The translations under genes were made by a program, and so were the position numbers. The notes under the pieces were generated by a model. The model was not told the DNA's origin and did no database searches. It saw only the letters and a program-made list of their open reading frames with translations. This document shows positions 35,695 through 44,389 of a stretch of DNA of 51,128 nucleotides, in pieces. Positions within the stretch are counted from its first letter, which is position 1. Each line of letters starts with the position of its first letter. The stretch covers positions 1 to 51,128 of the forward strand of contig NZ_JAPAAF010000032.1 of the NCBI RefSeq assembly GCF_025907915.1, in the 5' to 3' direction. This DNA is from Gaoshiqia sediminis. Lineage in GTDB: Bacteria; Bacteroidota; Bacteroidia; Bacteroidales; Prolixibacteraceae.

Positions 35695-36498
35695 TTATTG
35701 TCCCTGATAATATTTTAACGCTTCAGGCATTAGTTTTTCCAAAGCGGCAATCCGGTTCACATCTACCGGGTGGGTGCTCAGAAATTCCGGGGTTGATGAC
35801 TTTCCGCTTTCAGACATGCGTTTCCAGAAAGCGACGGCAGAACGTGGGTCGTAACCTGCCATCGCCATGAAAATCAGCCCCATTTGATCAGCTTCGTATT
35901 CGTGTTTGCGTGAAAATGGCAACATAACACCATATTGGGAACCAAGTCCATAGGCCGTGGAGAACAAGGCTTGGGTTTCAGCTGGTTTTTCTTTCAATGC
36001 CTCGGAAAGCGCAATCCCACCCATTTGTTGCACCATCGCGTAACTCATCCGTTCGTTTCCGTGACGGGCAACGGCATGGGCAATTTCGTGCCCCATAACG
36101 ACAGCCACGCCGGCTTCATTTTGAGTCATCGGCAGGATACCGGAATAAAAAACGACCTTTCCACCAGGCATGCACCAGGCATTGGGGACATCACTTTCTA
36201 CCAGGTTAAATTCCCACTTGAAGGTCTCGATGTAACTCTCAAACCCATTGTCCTTCAAATACTGTTCAACAGCGGCAGCCACCCGTTTCCCCACTCGCTT
36301 GATCATATCGGTCTGGGACTGATTTGTCGAGAGTTTATTCTCGGAAAGAAACTGGTCATAACTACTCAGGCTCATTTCCACCATTGACGATTCGGGCAGT
36401 AAACTCAACTGGCTACGGCCGGTAAGGGGTACGGTAGTACAAGATTGAACCACCAACAGTGCGGTTACTAAAAATGCATTTATCAAGATTGATTTCAT
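35695..36498 (-). CDS. M48-family zinc metalloprotease lipoprotein
   Basis: 267 residues with a lipobox VQSC20. Zinc-site residues are intact: H137-E138-x-x-H141 in GHEIAHAVARH and E200 in EYEAD. The segment PNAWCMPGGKVVFYSG, and STHPVDVNRI near the end, are typical of the Oma1/LoiP/BepA-like branch of M48, which sits in the periplasm attached to a membrane and degrades or helps to fold outer-membrane proteins. There are no membrane-spanning segments, which separates it from HtpX. It lies 107 bp beyond folD with a terminator in between, so it is its own unit. Its substrate is not known. Confidence 0.93.
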   Translation of the reverse strand: MKSILINAFLVTALLVVQSCTTVPLTGRSQLSLLPESSMVEMSLSSYDQFLSENKLSTNQSQTDMIKRVGKRVAAAVEQYLKDNGFESYIETFKWEFNLVESDVPNAWCMPGGKVVFYSGILPMTQNEAGVAVVMGHEIAHAVARHGNERMSYAMVQQMGGIALSEALKEKPAETQALFSTAYGLGSQYGVMLPFSRKHEYEADQMGLIFMAMAGYDPRSAVAFWKRMSESGKSSTPEFLSTHPVDVNRIAALEKLMPEALKYYQGQ

Positions 36499-36554
36499 AC
36501 CAACAAAATTTTATGTCATGAAAAAATACGTCCCTAAAATTAAACAAATCACAA

Positions 36555-36584
36555 CAAAAAAGGTGACTCTTTTCAAGTCACCTT
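36555..36584 (-). terminator. Intrinsic terminator after folD
   Basis: A perfect 9-bp stem, AAGGTGACT (36560-36568) with AGTCACCTT (36576-36584), has a 7-base loop. Read on the minus strand it ends in a run of six or more U at 36556-36561. It lies 21 bp after the folD stop. Confidence 0.85.
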
Positions 36585-36605
36585 CTCAATTTTTCAATAT
36601 GCTGG

Positions 36606-37481
36606 CTATTTATAGATCATTTTTTTTGCTGCCAGCAAGGTATTCTTGAGCAGCGAAACGCGGGTCATCGGGCCAACTCCTCCGGGAACCGGAGTGATGT
36701 ATGAACATTTCTCGGCCACTTCTTCAAATACCACATCCCCTTTCAACTTCCAGCCCGATTTGGTTTGGTCTGATTTTACCCGAGTGGTGCCCACGTCAAT
36801 CACTACCGCTCCTTCTTTTACCATATCGGCCGTAACAAAACCCGGCGAACCAATAGCCGCAATCAGAATATCGGCCTTGGCACAAAGTTCCTTCAGGTTT
36901 TTGGATCGGCTGTGAGCAACCGTTACGGTGGCATTCATTTCCTTTTGCGACATTAAAATGCTCATGGGGCGGCCAACAATATTGCTGCGACCAATCACTA
37001 CGCAATCTTTACCGGATGTCTCAATGCCATGCCGTTTGATCAGCTCCACGATGCCATCAGGAGTTGCCGATACAAAGGAAGGCAGCCCGATAACCATACG
37101 TCCTACGTTTGCCGGATGAAATCCATCAACGTCCTTACGGGGATCAATAGCTTCAATAATCTTTTGTTCGGAAATGTGTTTCGGAAGTGGCAGCTGCACA
37201 ATAAAACCATCGACATCTGCATCGCGGTTCAGCTCGTCCACCTTTGCCAGCAATTCTTCCTCGGTCACATCATCTTCGTAGCGAACCAGCGATGATTTAA
37301 AGCCTACTTCTTCACAATCTTTGATTTTGTAAGCCACGTAAGTCTCACTTCCACCATCGTGACCAACCAGGATGGCAGCCAGATGAGGCGTTTTGCCTCC
37401 TTGTTTTTTTAATTGCTGAACCTCAGCTGCAATTTCAGCCTTAATTTCGGCTGCCGTATTTTTTCCGTCAATCAATTTCAT
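36606..37481 (-). CDS. folD: Bifunctional methylenetetrahydrofolate dehydrogenase / methenyltetrahydrofolate cyclohydrolase
   Basis: 291 residues, the normal FolD length, cytoplasmic. It interconverts 5,10-methylene-, 5,10-methenyl- and 10-formyl-tetrahydrofolate with NADP, feeding purine and formyl-Met synthesis. Seen: [16 protein letters not shown] with Y48 and the catalytic K52, [20 protein letters not shown], the Rossmann segment [12 protein letters not shown] and the C-terminal [11 protein letters not shown]. The start ATG at 37481 is the only sensible one. It is 134 bp downstream of ffh on the same strand, so the two may be co-transcribed, ending at the terminator at 36555-36584. Nothing unusual was seen. 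Confidence 0.98.
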   Translation of the reverse strand: MKLIDGKNTAAEIKAEIAAEVQQLKKQGGKTPHLAAILVGHDGGSETYVAYKIKDCEEVGFKSSLVRYEDDVTEEELLAKVDELNRDADVDGFIVQLPLPKHISEQKIIEAIDPRKDVDGFHPANVGRMVIGLPSFVSATPDGIVELIKRHGIETSGKDCVVIGRSNIVGRPMSILMSQKEMNATVTVAHSRSKNLKELCAKADILIAAIGSPGFVTADMVKEGAVVIDVGTTRVKSDQTKSGWKLKGDVVFEEVAEKCSYITPVPGGVGPMTRVSLLKNTLLAAKKMIYK

Positions 37482-37615
37482 AGTTATGAATTTTCAATCA
37501 AAGCTGTTGCGATACGCCTTTCCAGCATAGTTTTTTATTCATTTGTTTTTCCGGAGAATACTCCAAAATTCAACTGCTGCGAACCGAGTCCCGGATGATT
37601 CTCCTGATTGGTATG

Positions 37616-38944
37616 CTATCTCCGTCGCATGTTACCCATCATCCGGCCCATATTTTTGCCTTGGGAAACCATGCGCATCATTTTGCGGGTTTCGTCAAAT
37701 TGTTTGATCAGGCGGTTTACTTCCTGAATGTTTGTTCCGGACCCATCAGCAATACGTTTTCTGCGCGTGCCATTCAGCACCGCAGGATCTTCCCGTTCCA
37801 GCGGGGTCATTGAATGAATAATAGCTTCAATATGCTTGAAGGCATCATCATCGATATCAATATCTTTAAGCGCTTTGCCCATCCCGGGAATCATGCCGGC
37901 CAAATCTTTCAGGTTACCCATTTTTTTGATTTGCTGGATTTGGGAAAGGAAGTCGTTGAAACTAAATTGATTTTTGGCCAGTTTCTTCTGCAATTGCCGG
38001 GCCTGCTCAGCATCAAACTGTTCCTGGGCCCGTTCAACCAACGAAACAATATCGCCCATCCCCAAAATACGGTCGGCCATACGTTCGGGGTAAAACACAT
38101 CCAGTGCATCCAGTTTTTCGCCGGTACCGACAAACTTAATCGGTTTGTTCACCACCGAGCGAATCGAAAGAGCTGCACCACCGCGGGTATCACCATCCAG
38201 TTTGGTCAGCACAACGCCGTCAAAGTCCAGCCGGTCGTTAAATTCTTTGGCTGTATTTACCGCGTCCTGTCCGGTCATGGAGTCAACAACAAAAAGGATC
38301 TCGTGAGGAGAAACAGCCTCTTTCACGGCGGCTATCTCGTTCATCATCTCCTCGTCAATTGCCAACCGGCCAGCGGTATCGACAATTACCAGGTTATGAC
38401 CTTTTTCCTTGGCATATTTGATGGCGGCCTTCGCAATTTTAACCGGCTCCTTGCTCCCTTCTTCGGTATAAACGGGCACATTGATCTGCTCGCCCAACAC
38501 CTTCAACTGGTCTATTGCAGCAGGGCGATATACGTCGCCGGCAACCAACAACGGATTTTTGGCCTTTTTGGTTTTCAGGTGTTTGGCCAACTTTCCGGAG
38601 AAAGTAGTTTTACCCGAACCTTGCAAACCGGCGATAAGGATAACCGTCGGATTTCCCTGCATATTGATGTCAACCGACTTACCGCCCATCAAACCGGCCA
38701 GTTCATCGTGTACAATCTTGACCATCATTTCGCCTGGCTTGACGGCAGACAAAACATCCTGCCCCAGTGCCTTCTCTTTCACCGTTTCAGTAAAAGTTTT
38801 GGCAATTTTATAGTTAACGTCAGCATCAAGCAAGGCCCGTCTGACTTCCTTTAAGGTTTCAGCAATATTGATTTCGGTGATCCGGCCCTGCCCTTTCAGC
38901 ATTTTAAATGACCGTTCCAACTTCTCATTAAGATTTTCAAACAT
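37616..38944 (-). CDS. ffh: Signal recognition particle GTPase Ffh
   Basis: 442 residues from the ATG at 38944 ([11 protein letters not shown]), the standard Ffh start; a longer frame to 39019 adds 25 residues without family support. The N domain (1-90) is followed by the GTPase G domain with GLQGSGKTT (106-114), DTAGRL, TKLDGD and GTGEKLDAL. The Met-rich M domain follows, with the RNA-binding [16 protein letters not shown] helices and a tail of repeated Met-Arg pairs. It binds 4.5S RNA and signal sequences of nascent membrane proteins and hands them to FtsY. Two copies of TATTTTTG at 38977-38992 lie at promoter distance upstream. The gene is followed by folD. Confidence 0.98.
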   Translation of the reverse strand: MFENLNEKLERSFKMLKGQGRITEINIAETLKEVRRALLDADVNYKIAKTFTETVKEKALGQDVLSAVKPGEMMVKIVHDELAGLMGGKSVDINMQGNPTVILIAGLQGSGKTTFSGKLAKHLKTKKAKNPLLVAGDVYRPAAIDQLKVLGEQINVPVYTEEGSKEPVKIAKAAIKYAKEKGHNLVIVDTAGRLAIDEEMMNEIAAVKEAVSPHEILFVVDSMTGQDAVNTAKEFNDRLDFDGVVLTKLDGDTRGGAALSIRSVVNKPIKFVGTGEKLDALDVFYPERMADRILGMGDIVSLVERAQEQFDAEQARQLQKKLAKNQFSFNDFLSQIQQIKKMGNLKDLAGMIPGMGKALKDIDIDDDAFKHIEAIIHSMTPLEREDPAVLNGTRRKRIADGSGTNIQEVNRLIKQFDETRKMMRMVSQGKNMGRMMGNMRRR

Positions 38945-38976
38945 AGCAGAAGTGCAATTGATTTTTAAAGCTCGTG

Positions 38977-38992
38977 CAAAAATACAAAAATA
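38977..38992 (-). promoter_or_regulatory. Two tandem -7-like boxes upstream of ffh
   Basis: Minus-strand TATTTTTG occurs twice back to back (38992-38985 and 38984-38977), each an exact TAnnTTTG. They lie about 30 bases above the ffh ATG. No TTG -33 element lies at the ideal distance, so confidence is moderate to low. Confidence 0.35.
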
Positions 38993-39112
38993 ACGGAAAG
39001 GGTCATTTTTTACGATCATTAAAAAAAGACTTTCTGAGGGTCACCTTTGTATCTGCCGGGGAATTAACTTACGAGTATTCACCTGAAAAGGACCGTGTGG
39101 AGGAAAGAAAAG

Positions 39113-39337
39113 ATGAAAGAGACTGCAAATTATTATGGCTTGTTGTTTGGATGCCCCATGAACAACGAAACCCCCAATTGTATATTCAAGGAAATCCGGA
39201 GAATGACAATAGCTGAACGTGTCCAATTTATGAATCAACTTTCGAGGGAAGAGCAATCCGTGCTGATTTCCAGACACAAAGTTTGTCTATCACACCGGGA
39301 AAGTAAGATCCCGTTTTCACGCATTGCAATTTTATAA
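39113..39337 (+). CDS. Small conserved-looking protein with Cys/His pattern, function unknown
   Basis: 74 residues from the ATG at 39113, which has AGGAAAG eight bases above; an ATG six codons earlier (39095) is the alternative. The sequence has C14 and C23 in GCPMNNETPNC, a helix-rich middle (IRRMTIAERVQFMNQLSREEQ), then H55-x-x-C58-x-x-H61 in SRHKVCLSHRE. I recall similar short ORFs across Bacteroidota (CP-x-C, ERV, LS-EE, H-x-x-CL-x-RE), but cannot check this here. C14, C23, H55 and C58 could bind a metal. It is the only plus-strand gene between ffh and argS and ends at a strong terminator. CACCTTTG at 39042-39049 is a near-miss -7 element for it. Confidence 0.7.
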   Translation: MKETANYYGLLFGCPMNNETPNCIFKEIRRMTIAERVQFMNQLSREEQSVLISRHKVCLSHRESKIPFSRIAIL

Positions 39338-39340
39338 ATA

Positions 39341-39380
39341 AAGAAAATGGGGGCAGTCGCCCCCATTTTCTTAGTCTTTT
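39341..39380. terminator. Strong bidirectional terminator between the small ORF and argS
   Basis: A perfect 14-bp stem, AAGAAAATGGGGGC (39341-39354) with GCCCCCATTTTCTT (39359-39372), has a 4-base loop. T-rich tracts follow on both strands (AGTCTTTTTC on plus; TTATTTATAAAATT on minus). It sits 3 bp after the plus-strand stop and 18 bp beyond the argS stop. Confidence 0.9.
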
Positions 39381-39390
39381 TCTTTAAAAA

Positions 39391-41190
39391 TTACATCCGT
39401 TCCGGAACGTTAATCCCCAACAGCCCCATTCCGGTTTTTACAATCTTCGAAACAGTTTCGGAAAGCACCAAACGGAAATCGCGGATGGCTTCATCGGGTT
39501 CGGCAAGTATCGAATGATCGTGGTAAAACTGGTTGTACTCTTTCACCAGGTTATACACATAGTTAGCAATAATAGCCGGGCTATAGGCCTCGGCAGCTTC
39601 GCCCAGCGTGGCCGGGAACAGCGAAATCGTTTTAATCAGTTCCTGCTCTTTGTCGGAAATCTTCAACCCAATGTTTGCACTGATTTTGGGTGTCAGCCCC
39701 TTTTCAGCGGCCTTACGCAACACCGATCGGATCCTGGCATACGTGTACTGAATGAATGGACCAGTATTCCCATTAAAATCGATGGATTCTTCCGGGTTGA
39801 ACAGCATATTTTTCTTCGGGTCCACCTTCAGGATGAAATATTTTAACGCTCCCAATGCAATGGTTTTATACGTTTCCAGCGCTTCCTCCTCGCTATATCC
39901 ATCCAGCTTACCAAGCTCTTCGGATGTTTTCCGGGCCACTTCCACCATTCCGGCAATCAGGTCGTCGGCATCCACCACGGTACCTTCGCGCGATTTCATT
40001 TTCCCGTGGGGCAGCTCAACCATGCCATATGAAAAATGATGCAATCCTTTTCCCCATTCAAAACCAAGTTTATCCAGCAAAACCGAAAGAACCTGAAAAT
40101 GGTAATTTTGTTCATTACCAACCACATAAACCATTTTATCGATCTTATAATCGTTGAAACGGAGCTTGGCAGTACCAATATCCTGGGTCATGTAAACCGA
40201 TGTACCATCGCTGCGCAACAGGATTTTCTGATCGAGCCCGTCAGCAGTCAGGTCGGCCCAAACAGAATTATCTTCCTTCTGATAAAAAATACCTTGCTCC
40301 AGACCTTTCATCACCTCATCGCGGCCAACCAGGTAGGTATCCGATTCGTAATAAATTTTATCAAAATCAACTCCCAGTTCCTTGTAAGTAACGTCGAAAC
40401 CTGCATAAACCCACTGGTTCATTTCCGACCACAATTGAATAGTTTCGGGATCTTTGGCTTCCCACTTGCGCAACAGCTCACGGGCAGCCTGAATAGACGG
40501 CGCCTGTTGTTCGGCATCGTCTTTCGAGAGTCCTTTTGCCATCAGCTCGCTCACCTCCTGACGGTAATGTTTATCAAACAACACATAAAAGTCGCCAACC
40601 AGGTGGTCGCCCTTAATGCCGGTACTCTCGGGAGTTTTCCCTTCGCCCCACTGTTGCCAGGCGTACATCGATTTGCAGATGTGGATTCCCCGGTCGTTCA
40701 CAATGTTGGTTTTCACCACTTTTTTCCCATTGCCCTTCAGAATCTCTCCCAGCGAAAAACCCAGTAAGTTATTGCGGATATGCCCCAGGTGAAGTGGTTT
40801 GTTGGTATTGGGCGATGAGTATTCAATCATCACCAACGGCGATTCGTCAGTTGCACTCTCTAGCCCGTACGACTCCTGCTCAAAAGCGGCGGCCAGCACG
40901 CTAATCCAGTAGCCGGACGAAATGGCCAGGTTCAGGAAGCCCTTCACCACAAAATAATCAGAGACTTCTTCCACCTGTTCTTTCAGGTAAGCGCCCAAGT
41001 CGTGGGCCGTTTGTTCAGGCGACTTTTTTGAAAAGCGTAAAAACGGAAAAACAACCACGGTCAGGTCGCCGTCCACATCTTTTCGGGTATTCTGAATTTG
41101 AACACTTTCAGCAGGAATTTCCTGGGAATACAGGTCGAAAATGGCTTTGGCGATTTTCTCTTTGATTATTTGTTCGATAAGCATATCCAT
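39391..41190 (-). CDS. argS: Arginyl-tRNA synthetase
   Basis: 599 residues, usual for ArgRS, cytoplasmic. It charges tRNA-Arg with arginine using ATP. Seen: an N-terminal additional domain (about 1-115), the HIGH-type motif H134-L-G-H137 within SSPNTNKPLHLGHIRNN, the class I core with MVYVVGNEQNYHFQV, GKMKSREGT in the KMSKS position (the Lys variant is common in ArgRS), and the C-terminal anticodon-binding DALR domain from about 480 (FIQYTYARIRSVLRKA). A second ATG two codons in is possible. It appears monocistronic, bounded by a strong terminator and its own promoter-like -7 box at 41208-41215. Confidence 0.98.
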   Translation of the reverse strand: MDMLIEQIIKEKIAKAIFDLYSQEIPAESVQIQNTRKDVDGDLTVVVFPFLRFSKKSPEQTAHDLGAYLKEQVEEVSDYFVVKGFLNLAISSGYWISVLAAAFEQESYGLESATDESPLVMIEYSSPNTNKPLHLGHIRNNLLGFSLGEILKGNGKKVVKTNIVNDRGIHICKSMYAWQQWGEGKTPESTGIKGDHLVGDFYVLFDKHYRQEVSELMAKGLSKDDAEQQAPSIQAARELLRKWEAKDPETIQLWSEMNQWVYAGFDVTYKELGVDFDKIYYESDTYLVGRDEVMKGLEQGIFYQKEDNSVWADLTADGLDQKILLRSDGTSVYMTQDIGTAKLRFNDYKIDKMVYVVGNEQNYHFQVLSVLLDKLGFEWGKGLHHFSYGMVELPHGKMKSREGTVVDADDLIAGMVEVARKTSEELGKLDGYSEEEALETYKTIALGALKYFILKVDPKKNMLFNPEESIDFNGNTGPFIQYTYARIRSVLRKAAEKGLTPKISANIGLKISDKEQELIKTISLFPATLGEAAEAYSPAIIANYVYNLVKEYNQFYHDHSILAEPDEAIRDFRLVLSETVSKIVKTGMGLLGINVPERM

Positions 41191-41207
41191 CTTTTTTTAA
41201 GGAACGG

Positions 41208-41215
41208 CAAAGATA
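41208..41215 (-). promoter_or_regulatory. -7-like element upstream of argS
   Basis: Minus-strand TATCTTTG is an exact TAnnTTTG match, 18 bases above the argS ATG, implying a short leader. No clear -33 TTG was found. A near-identical string with one change (TATTATCTTCGCCG) lies above the DUF5606 gene at about 42431-42444. Confidence 0.4.
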
Positions 41216-41335
41216 ATAGATTCTGCTGTAAAACAGGGCTGGTAAATCGTCAAAAAGGAAACGGAAAACCACAGACAAAAAACTTCAGTTGTACATTTTT
41301 TTGCAGATTTTATCTCCGGGCAACGCAAGAGATTC

Positions 41336-41343
41336 TATTTTTG
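41336..41343 (+). promoter_or_regulatory. -7-like element upstream of the DnaQ-type exonuclease
   Basis: TATTTTTG matches TAnnTTTG. It lies 7 bases before a possible TTG at 41351 but about 60 bases before the TTG at 41405, so it supports the downstream start. The -33 element is not clear. Confidence 0.35.
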
Positions 41344-41404
41344 TTCTCTGTTGTTCAAACAAAAGGAAGTTCGGAACCGAAAAATTCATTTAAATCTGCA
41401 CAGG

Positions 41405-41944
41405 TTGTATTGCATCATCGACATAGAGACCACCGGGCAAAGCCTGAAAGAGGGCAAAATTACCGAGATTGCCATCTACAAACATAATGGCTTGGAAATC
41501 GTTGATTCCTTTGCAACCTTAATCAATCCTGAGTGCCACATTCCTTATTTCATAACCAAATTAACAGGCATCGACAACGAAATGGTGGCCGATGCCCCCA
41601 AGTTTTACGAAGTGGCCAAAACGATTGTGGAACTTACCGCAGGCAGCATTTTTGTGGCCCACAATGTTTTGTTCGACTACCGATTTGTACGCGAAGAATT
41701 TAACCGATTGGGATACGATTACAAACGAAAAACCATGTGCACCGTTAAGTTGAGCCGGAAATACCTGCCTGGCCATCCGTCTTACTCGCTTGGAAAAATT
41801 TGCCACGATTTAAACATCCGAATTGAGGGAAGGCACCGCGCAGCCGGTGACGCTTTTGCCACCGTAAAGTTATTTGAATTGATCTTACAAAAGTATATGG
41901 TGGCAGGATCAACACTGGAAGCCAAGCAGCAGAAATTATTCTGA
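41405..41944 (+). CDS. DnaQ/epsilon-type DEDDh 3'-5' exonuclease, TTG start
   Basis: 179 residues if translation starts at the TTG at 41405, giving MYCIIDIETTG, which is how family members normally begin (MYAIVDIETTG). A TTG at 41351 would add 18 unsupported residues, and no ATG is in frame before the conserved Asp. Catalytic residues are intact: Asp and Glu in DIETTG, Asp in AHNVLFDYRFV, and His and Asp in GRHRAAGDA. It likely removes nucleotides 3'-5' from DNA in proofreading or repair. Many bacterial relatives have a C-terminal GIY-YIG nuclease domain; this one ends right after the exonuclease domain. It stands alone on the plus strand and converges on the DUF5606 gene. Confidence 0.9.
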   Translation: MYCIIDIETTGQSLKEGKITEIAIYKHNGLEIVDSFATLINPECHIPYFITKLTGIDNEMVADAPKFYEVAKTIVELTAGSIFVAHNVLFDYRFVREEFNRLGYDYKRKTMCTVKLSRKYLPGHPSYSLGKICHDLNIRIEGRHRAAGDAFATVKLFELILQKYMVAGSTLEAKQQKLF

Positions 41945-41960
41945 ACAACGACCGGAAAAT

Positions 41961-41986
41961 AAAAAAGCCATGCTCGCACATGACTT
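41961..41986. terminator. Terminator between the convergent exonuclease and DUF5606 genes
   Basis: AAGCCATG (41965-41972) pairs with CATGACTT (41979-41986; one T-G pair) around a 6-base loop. On the minus strand it runs into TTTTTTATTTT, a good U-tract for the DUF5606 transcript; on the plus strand only a short CTATTTG follows. Confidence 0.75.
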
Positions 41987-41995
41987 TCTATTTGT

Positions 41996-42409
41996 TTATT
42001 CTTCGGTTTTCTCTTCTTCGACCGGTTCCTCCTCAACGATCAGCAGGTTGTGTTTCTGCAATAAGTTGTACCACTGGATCACTTTCTTCATATCCGATGT
42101 ATACACCCGGTCTTGGTCATATTCCGGAAGAATTTCCTGAAAGTAAGCTTTCAACTCGTTGCCGGAATCTTTTTTGGCAATTTCATGGCCATTCTCTTTT
42201 TCCATCATTTTTTTGAAGACTTCTTTCAAAGCCACTTCACCGGTTTGAGTGAAAATGGCAATATCTTCCAGCGAACTCACTTTCGATGTAGCGTAAGCCG
42301 GCATGCGTTTACCGGTTAACAGCGATTCAACAATAATGCTGTTTTTCGCCTCAGCAACCAATTTGAATAATCCCGGTTGTCCGGATATAGCTAAAATACC
42401 TTTTAACAT
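41996..42409 (-). CDS. DUF5606 domain protein, function unknown
   Basis: 137 residues, no signal peptide or membrane segment. The opening MLKGILAISGQPGLFKLVAEAKNSIIVESL and the segment SSLEDIAIF match the Bacteroidota-specific DUF5606 family as I remember it. The N-terminal part (about 1-65) looks like a small beta-barrel; the middle is helical (LKEVFKKMMEKE); the tail is acidic (VEEEPVEEEKTEE). No function is established to my knowledge. It is transcribed alone, between the terminator of the T9SS cluster and its own terminator at 41961-41986. Confidence 0.85.
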   Translation of the reverse strand: MLKGILAISGQPGLFKLVAEAKNSIIVESLLTGKRMPAYATSKVSSLEDIAIFTQTGEVALKEVFKKMMEKENGHEIAKKDSGNELKAYFQEILPEYDQDRVYTSDMKKVIQWYNLLQKHNLLIVEEEPVEEEKTEE

Positions 42410-42466
42410 AGCAACTTAAGTTATTTTTCGCCGGCGAAGATAATATTTTAATCAGGTTTATAAAAG

Positions 42467-42493
42467 AAGCTGCCCAAAAGTATCGGGCAGCTT
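42467..42493 (-). terminator. Terminator after the OmpA-family gene
   Basis: A perfect 9-bp stem, AAGCTGCCC (42467-42475) with GGGCAGCTT (42485-42493), has a 9-base loop. On the minus strand it is followed by CTTTTATAAA. It is 92 bp past the OmpA-family stop and so ends the giant protein-PorP-OmpA unit. Confidence 0.7.
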
Positions 42494-42584
42494 AACGTGT
42501 CTTTAGGCCTCACTGTCTTAACCGGAAAACCCCAAGACCTTATTTTTTCTGATTTCTAAAAACTGACAAATCAATAATAATCGT

Positions 42585-44366
42585 TTATAAAATTTCGATC
42601 ACCGTTCGTCTGTTTCTGGCATGTTCCTCTTCCGGACAATCCACGCCATCGGCACACTGGTTTACCAGTTGTGTTTCGCCATAACCGGCAAATTCCAACC
42701 GGCCTGCAACAATCTCCCGTGCCAACAGGTATTTGTAAATTTCCTGGGCCCGCTTTTTCGACAGTTTCATGTTGTAGCTATTGCTGCCCCGTGCGTCCGT
42801 GTGCGATTCTATCTTAATTCTCATATCCGGGTACTCTTTCATCAAACTAACCAACTTATCCAGTTCACGAACTGCTTCGTCCTGAATAGCGTAACTCCCG
42901 AATTCATAATAAATATTCTCGAGTTCGATACGAGTACCTGTTGTAAGCGGTGAAAGTTTCACTGCCAGATTCATCACGCCGGGTTTTATGTCGTTGGTTG
43001 AAAACTCCTCAGTTGTAGCCATAAATTTTGCGGCAGAAACCAACAACCTGTAGTTAAAGCCAGGATAGATGCGCATGTTAAAATCCCCCTGGGCATCGGC
43101 AAACAACGAATCGGTAAGCTGTTCATCCTGAAAAACAAGGATACGTGCACCCGGAAGAGGGCTGGTTTGATCAGCACTGAGCACTTGTCCCGCAACCTGA
43201 AAAATCGGATCCAGAAAAATCTTTCCTTCCGGGATGGCCGAACCAACTGTTGCATTCATACTGATGTCGTAAATGGCATCGTGATAGTCGGGATAGAGGG
43301 CTTCGAGCCTGTATTTCAGGCCGGGAATAAATTTCAACGGAAGTTGTCCCTGATTGTTTGTTTTTCCCTGGGTGACCAAATCACCCTGATGGTCATACAC
43401 AATTATGGATACCCCGGGCAAAACATCGCCGGTTTGCTTCGATGCGGTTACCAGATCAATCTGGTATTCATCCAGGTTAAAAAGATAAATGTCGTCATCC
43501 CCAATTCCACCGGCACGGTTCGAAACAAAATAGCCAAAGCCACGGTCGGGTGAAAAAATCAAACCAAAATCATCGGCTTCCGAATTGAAAGGCTCCCCCA
43601 TTTCAACCACTCCAAAAGCCGGGTTCAAATTGGATTGAAAAAGATCCAGGCCACCTTTCCCGCCATGTCCATCCGACGAGAAGATCAGGTTTCCGCGTAC
43701 ATCCAAAAACGGGAACATTTCGCTTCCGGCGGTATTTATGTCATCACTCAGACGAACTGGCTCTTGCCATTGTCCGGCGACTTTTGCCGAATAGTATAAA
43801 TCGGTTTCACCCCTGCCACCAGGCATATCACTCACAAAAACCAAGGTGTCGCCAGTGACATTGATCGCCGGATGGCCTACCGAATACTGGCTGTTGTTGT
43901 AGGGAAACTGTCCAGCCATCTTCCAGCCGTCCCCTGCACGTTCATAAATAACAATACTTAACGGAAACCTTCTTTCTTTGAAAATTCCCTTTTTCGACAA
44001 TGCATTATCGTTGTTGGACTGGGTCAGAAAAAGTTGACCTGTTTTTTCGCAAAAAGAAAGTGGCCCATTATGAAGGGAGGAAATAGCCATTCCAACAGAC
44101 GAACTGAGAAACCGTCCGTCGGCATCAATGGTGGAGGCATACAAGCCATAATACTTGTTCTTTCCCATACTCGGGCCTACTGCTGAAATAGAGTTAAAAA
44201 ACAACTCGTTTCCCACGAATGCAGGCCCAAAATCACTTAATGCGGTGTTGGCCTCAAAGGGTTCAACAAGAATGCGCTGATCCTCAAACATCTGTTGGGA
44301 TTGCGAAAATGCGGCAAAAACTGCCAGCAGGAAGGTTGGAAACAGAAGCGAAAATTTCTTTTTCAT
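42585..44366 (-). CDS. OmpA-family outer-membrane-associated protein with PD40 propeller and carboxypeptidase-like domains
   Basis: 593 residues from the ATG at 44366, which gives a clean signal peptide (MKKKFSLLFPTFLLAVFAAFSQ); an ATG at 44384 is the alternative. Order: PD40/WD40-like beta-propeller repeats (about 25-290, with TLVFVSDMPGGRGETDLYYS, LIFSSDGHGGKGGLDLF and GYFVSNRAGGIGDDDIYLF), then two carboxypeptidase-D regulatory-like beta-sandwiches (about 300-460). The OmpA peptidoglycan-binding domain is last (about 475-593; IESHTDARGSNSYNMKLSKKRA and a terminal NRR). The layout resembles PorE-type proteins of the T9SS but without the TPR segment. It probably anchors the adjacent PorP-like protein or the giant adhesin system to the cell wall. 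It is 23 bp downstream of the porP-like gene. Confidence 0.9.
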   Translation of the reverse strand: MKKKFSLLFPTFLLAVFAAFSQSQQMFEDQRILVEPFEANTALSDFGPAFVGNELFFNSISAVGPSMGKNKYYGLYASTIDADGRFLSSSVGMAISSLHNGPLSFCEKTGQLFLTQSNNDNALSKKGIFKERRFPLSIVIYERAGDGWKMAGQFPYNNSQYSVGHPAINVTGDTLVFVSDMPGGRGETDLYYSAKVAGQWQEPVRLSDDINTAGSEMFPFLDVRGNLIFSSDGHGGKGGLDLFQSNLNPAFGVVEMGEPFNSEADDFGLIFSPDRGFGYFVSNRAGGIGDDDIYLFNLDEYQIDLVTASKQTGDVLPGVSIIVYDHQGDLVTQGKTNNQGQLPLKFIPGLKYRLEALYPDYHDAIYDISMNATVGSAIPEGKIFLDPIFQVAGQVLSADQTSPLPGARILVFQDEQLTDSLFADAQGDFNMRIYPGFNYRLLVSAAKFMATTEEFSTNDIKPGVMNLAVKLSPLTTGTRIELENIYYEFGSYAIQDEAVRELDKLVSLMKEYPDMRIKIESHTDARGSNSYNMKLSKKRAQEIYKYLLAREIVAGRLEFAGYGETQLVNQCADGVDCPEEEHARNRRTVIEIL

Positions 44367-44389
44367 AGGTTGAAATTTGGTCATTTTTT

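Noticed and set aside
37814-38854. A 346-codon open frame on the plus strand opposite ffh
   Set aside because: It is antisense to the highly conserved Ffh G and M domains, has no recognisable motif, and such long shadows are common opposite GC-rich third codon positions.
39041-39277. A 78-codon minus-strand frame over the small protein
   Set aside because: The plus frame has the ribosome-site-like sequence, the Cys/His pattern and a terminator just after its stop; the minus frame has none of these.
42427-42438. A 12-bp palindrome, TTCGCCGGCGAA, before the DUF5606 gene
   Set aside because: It is perfect but short and single; without a second copy or a known regulator it cannot be called an operator.
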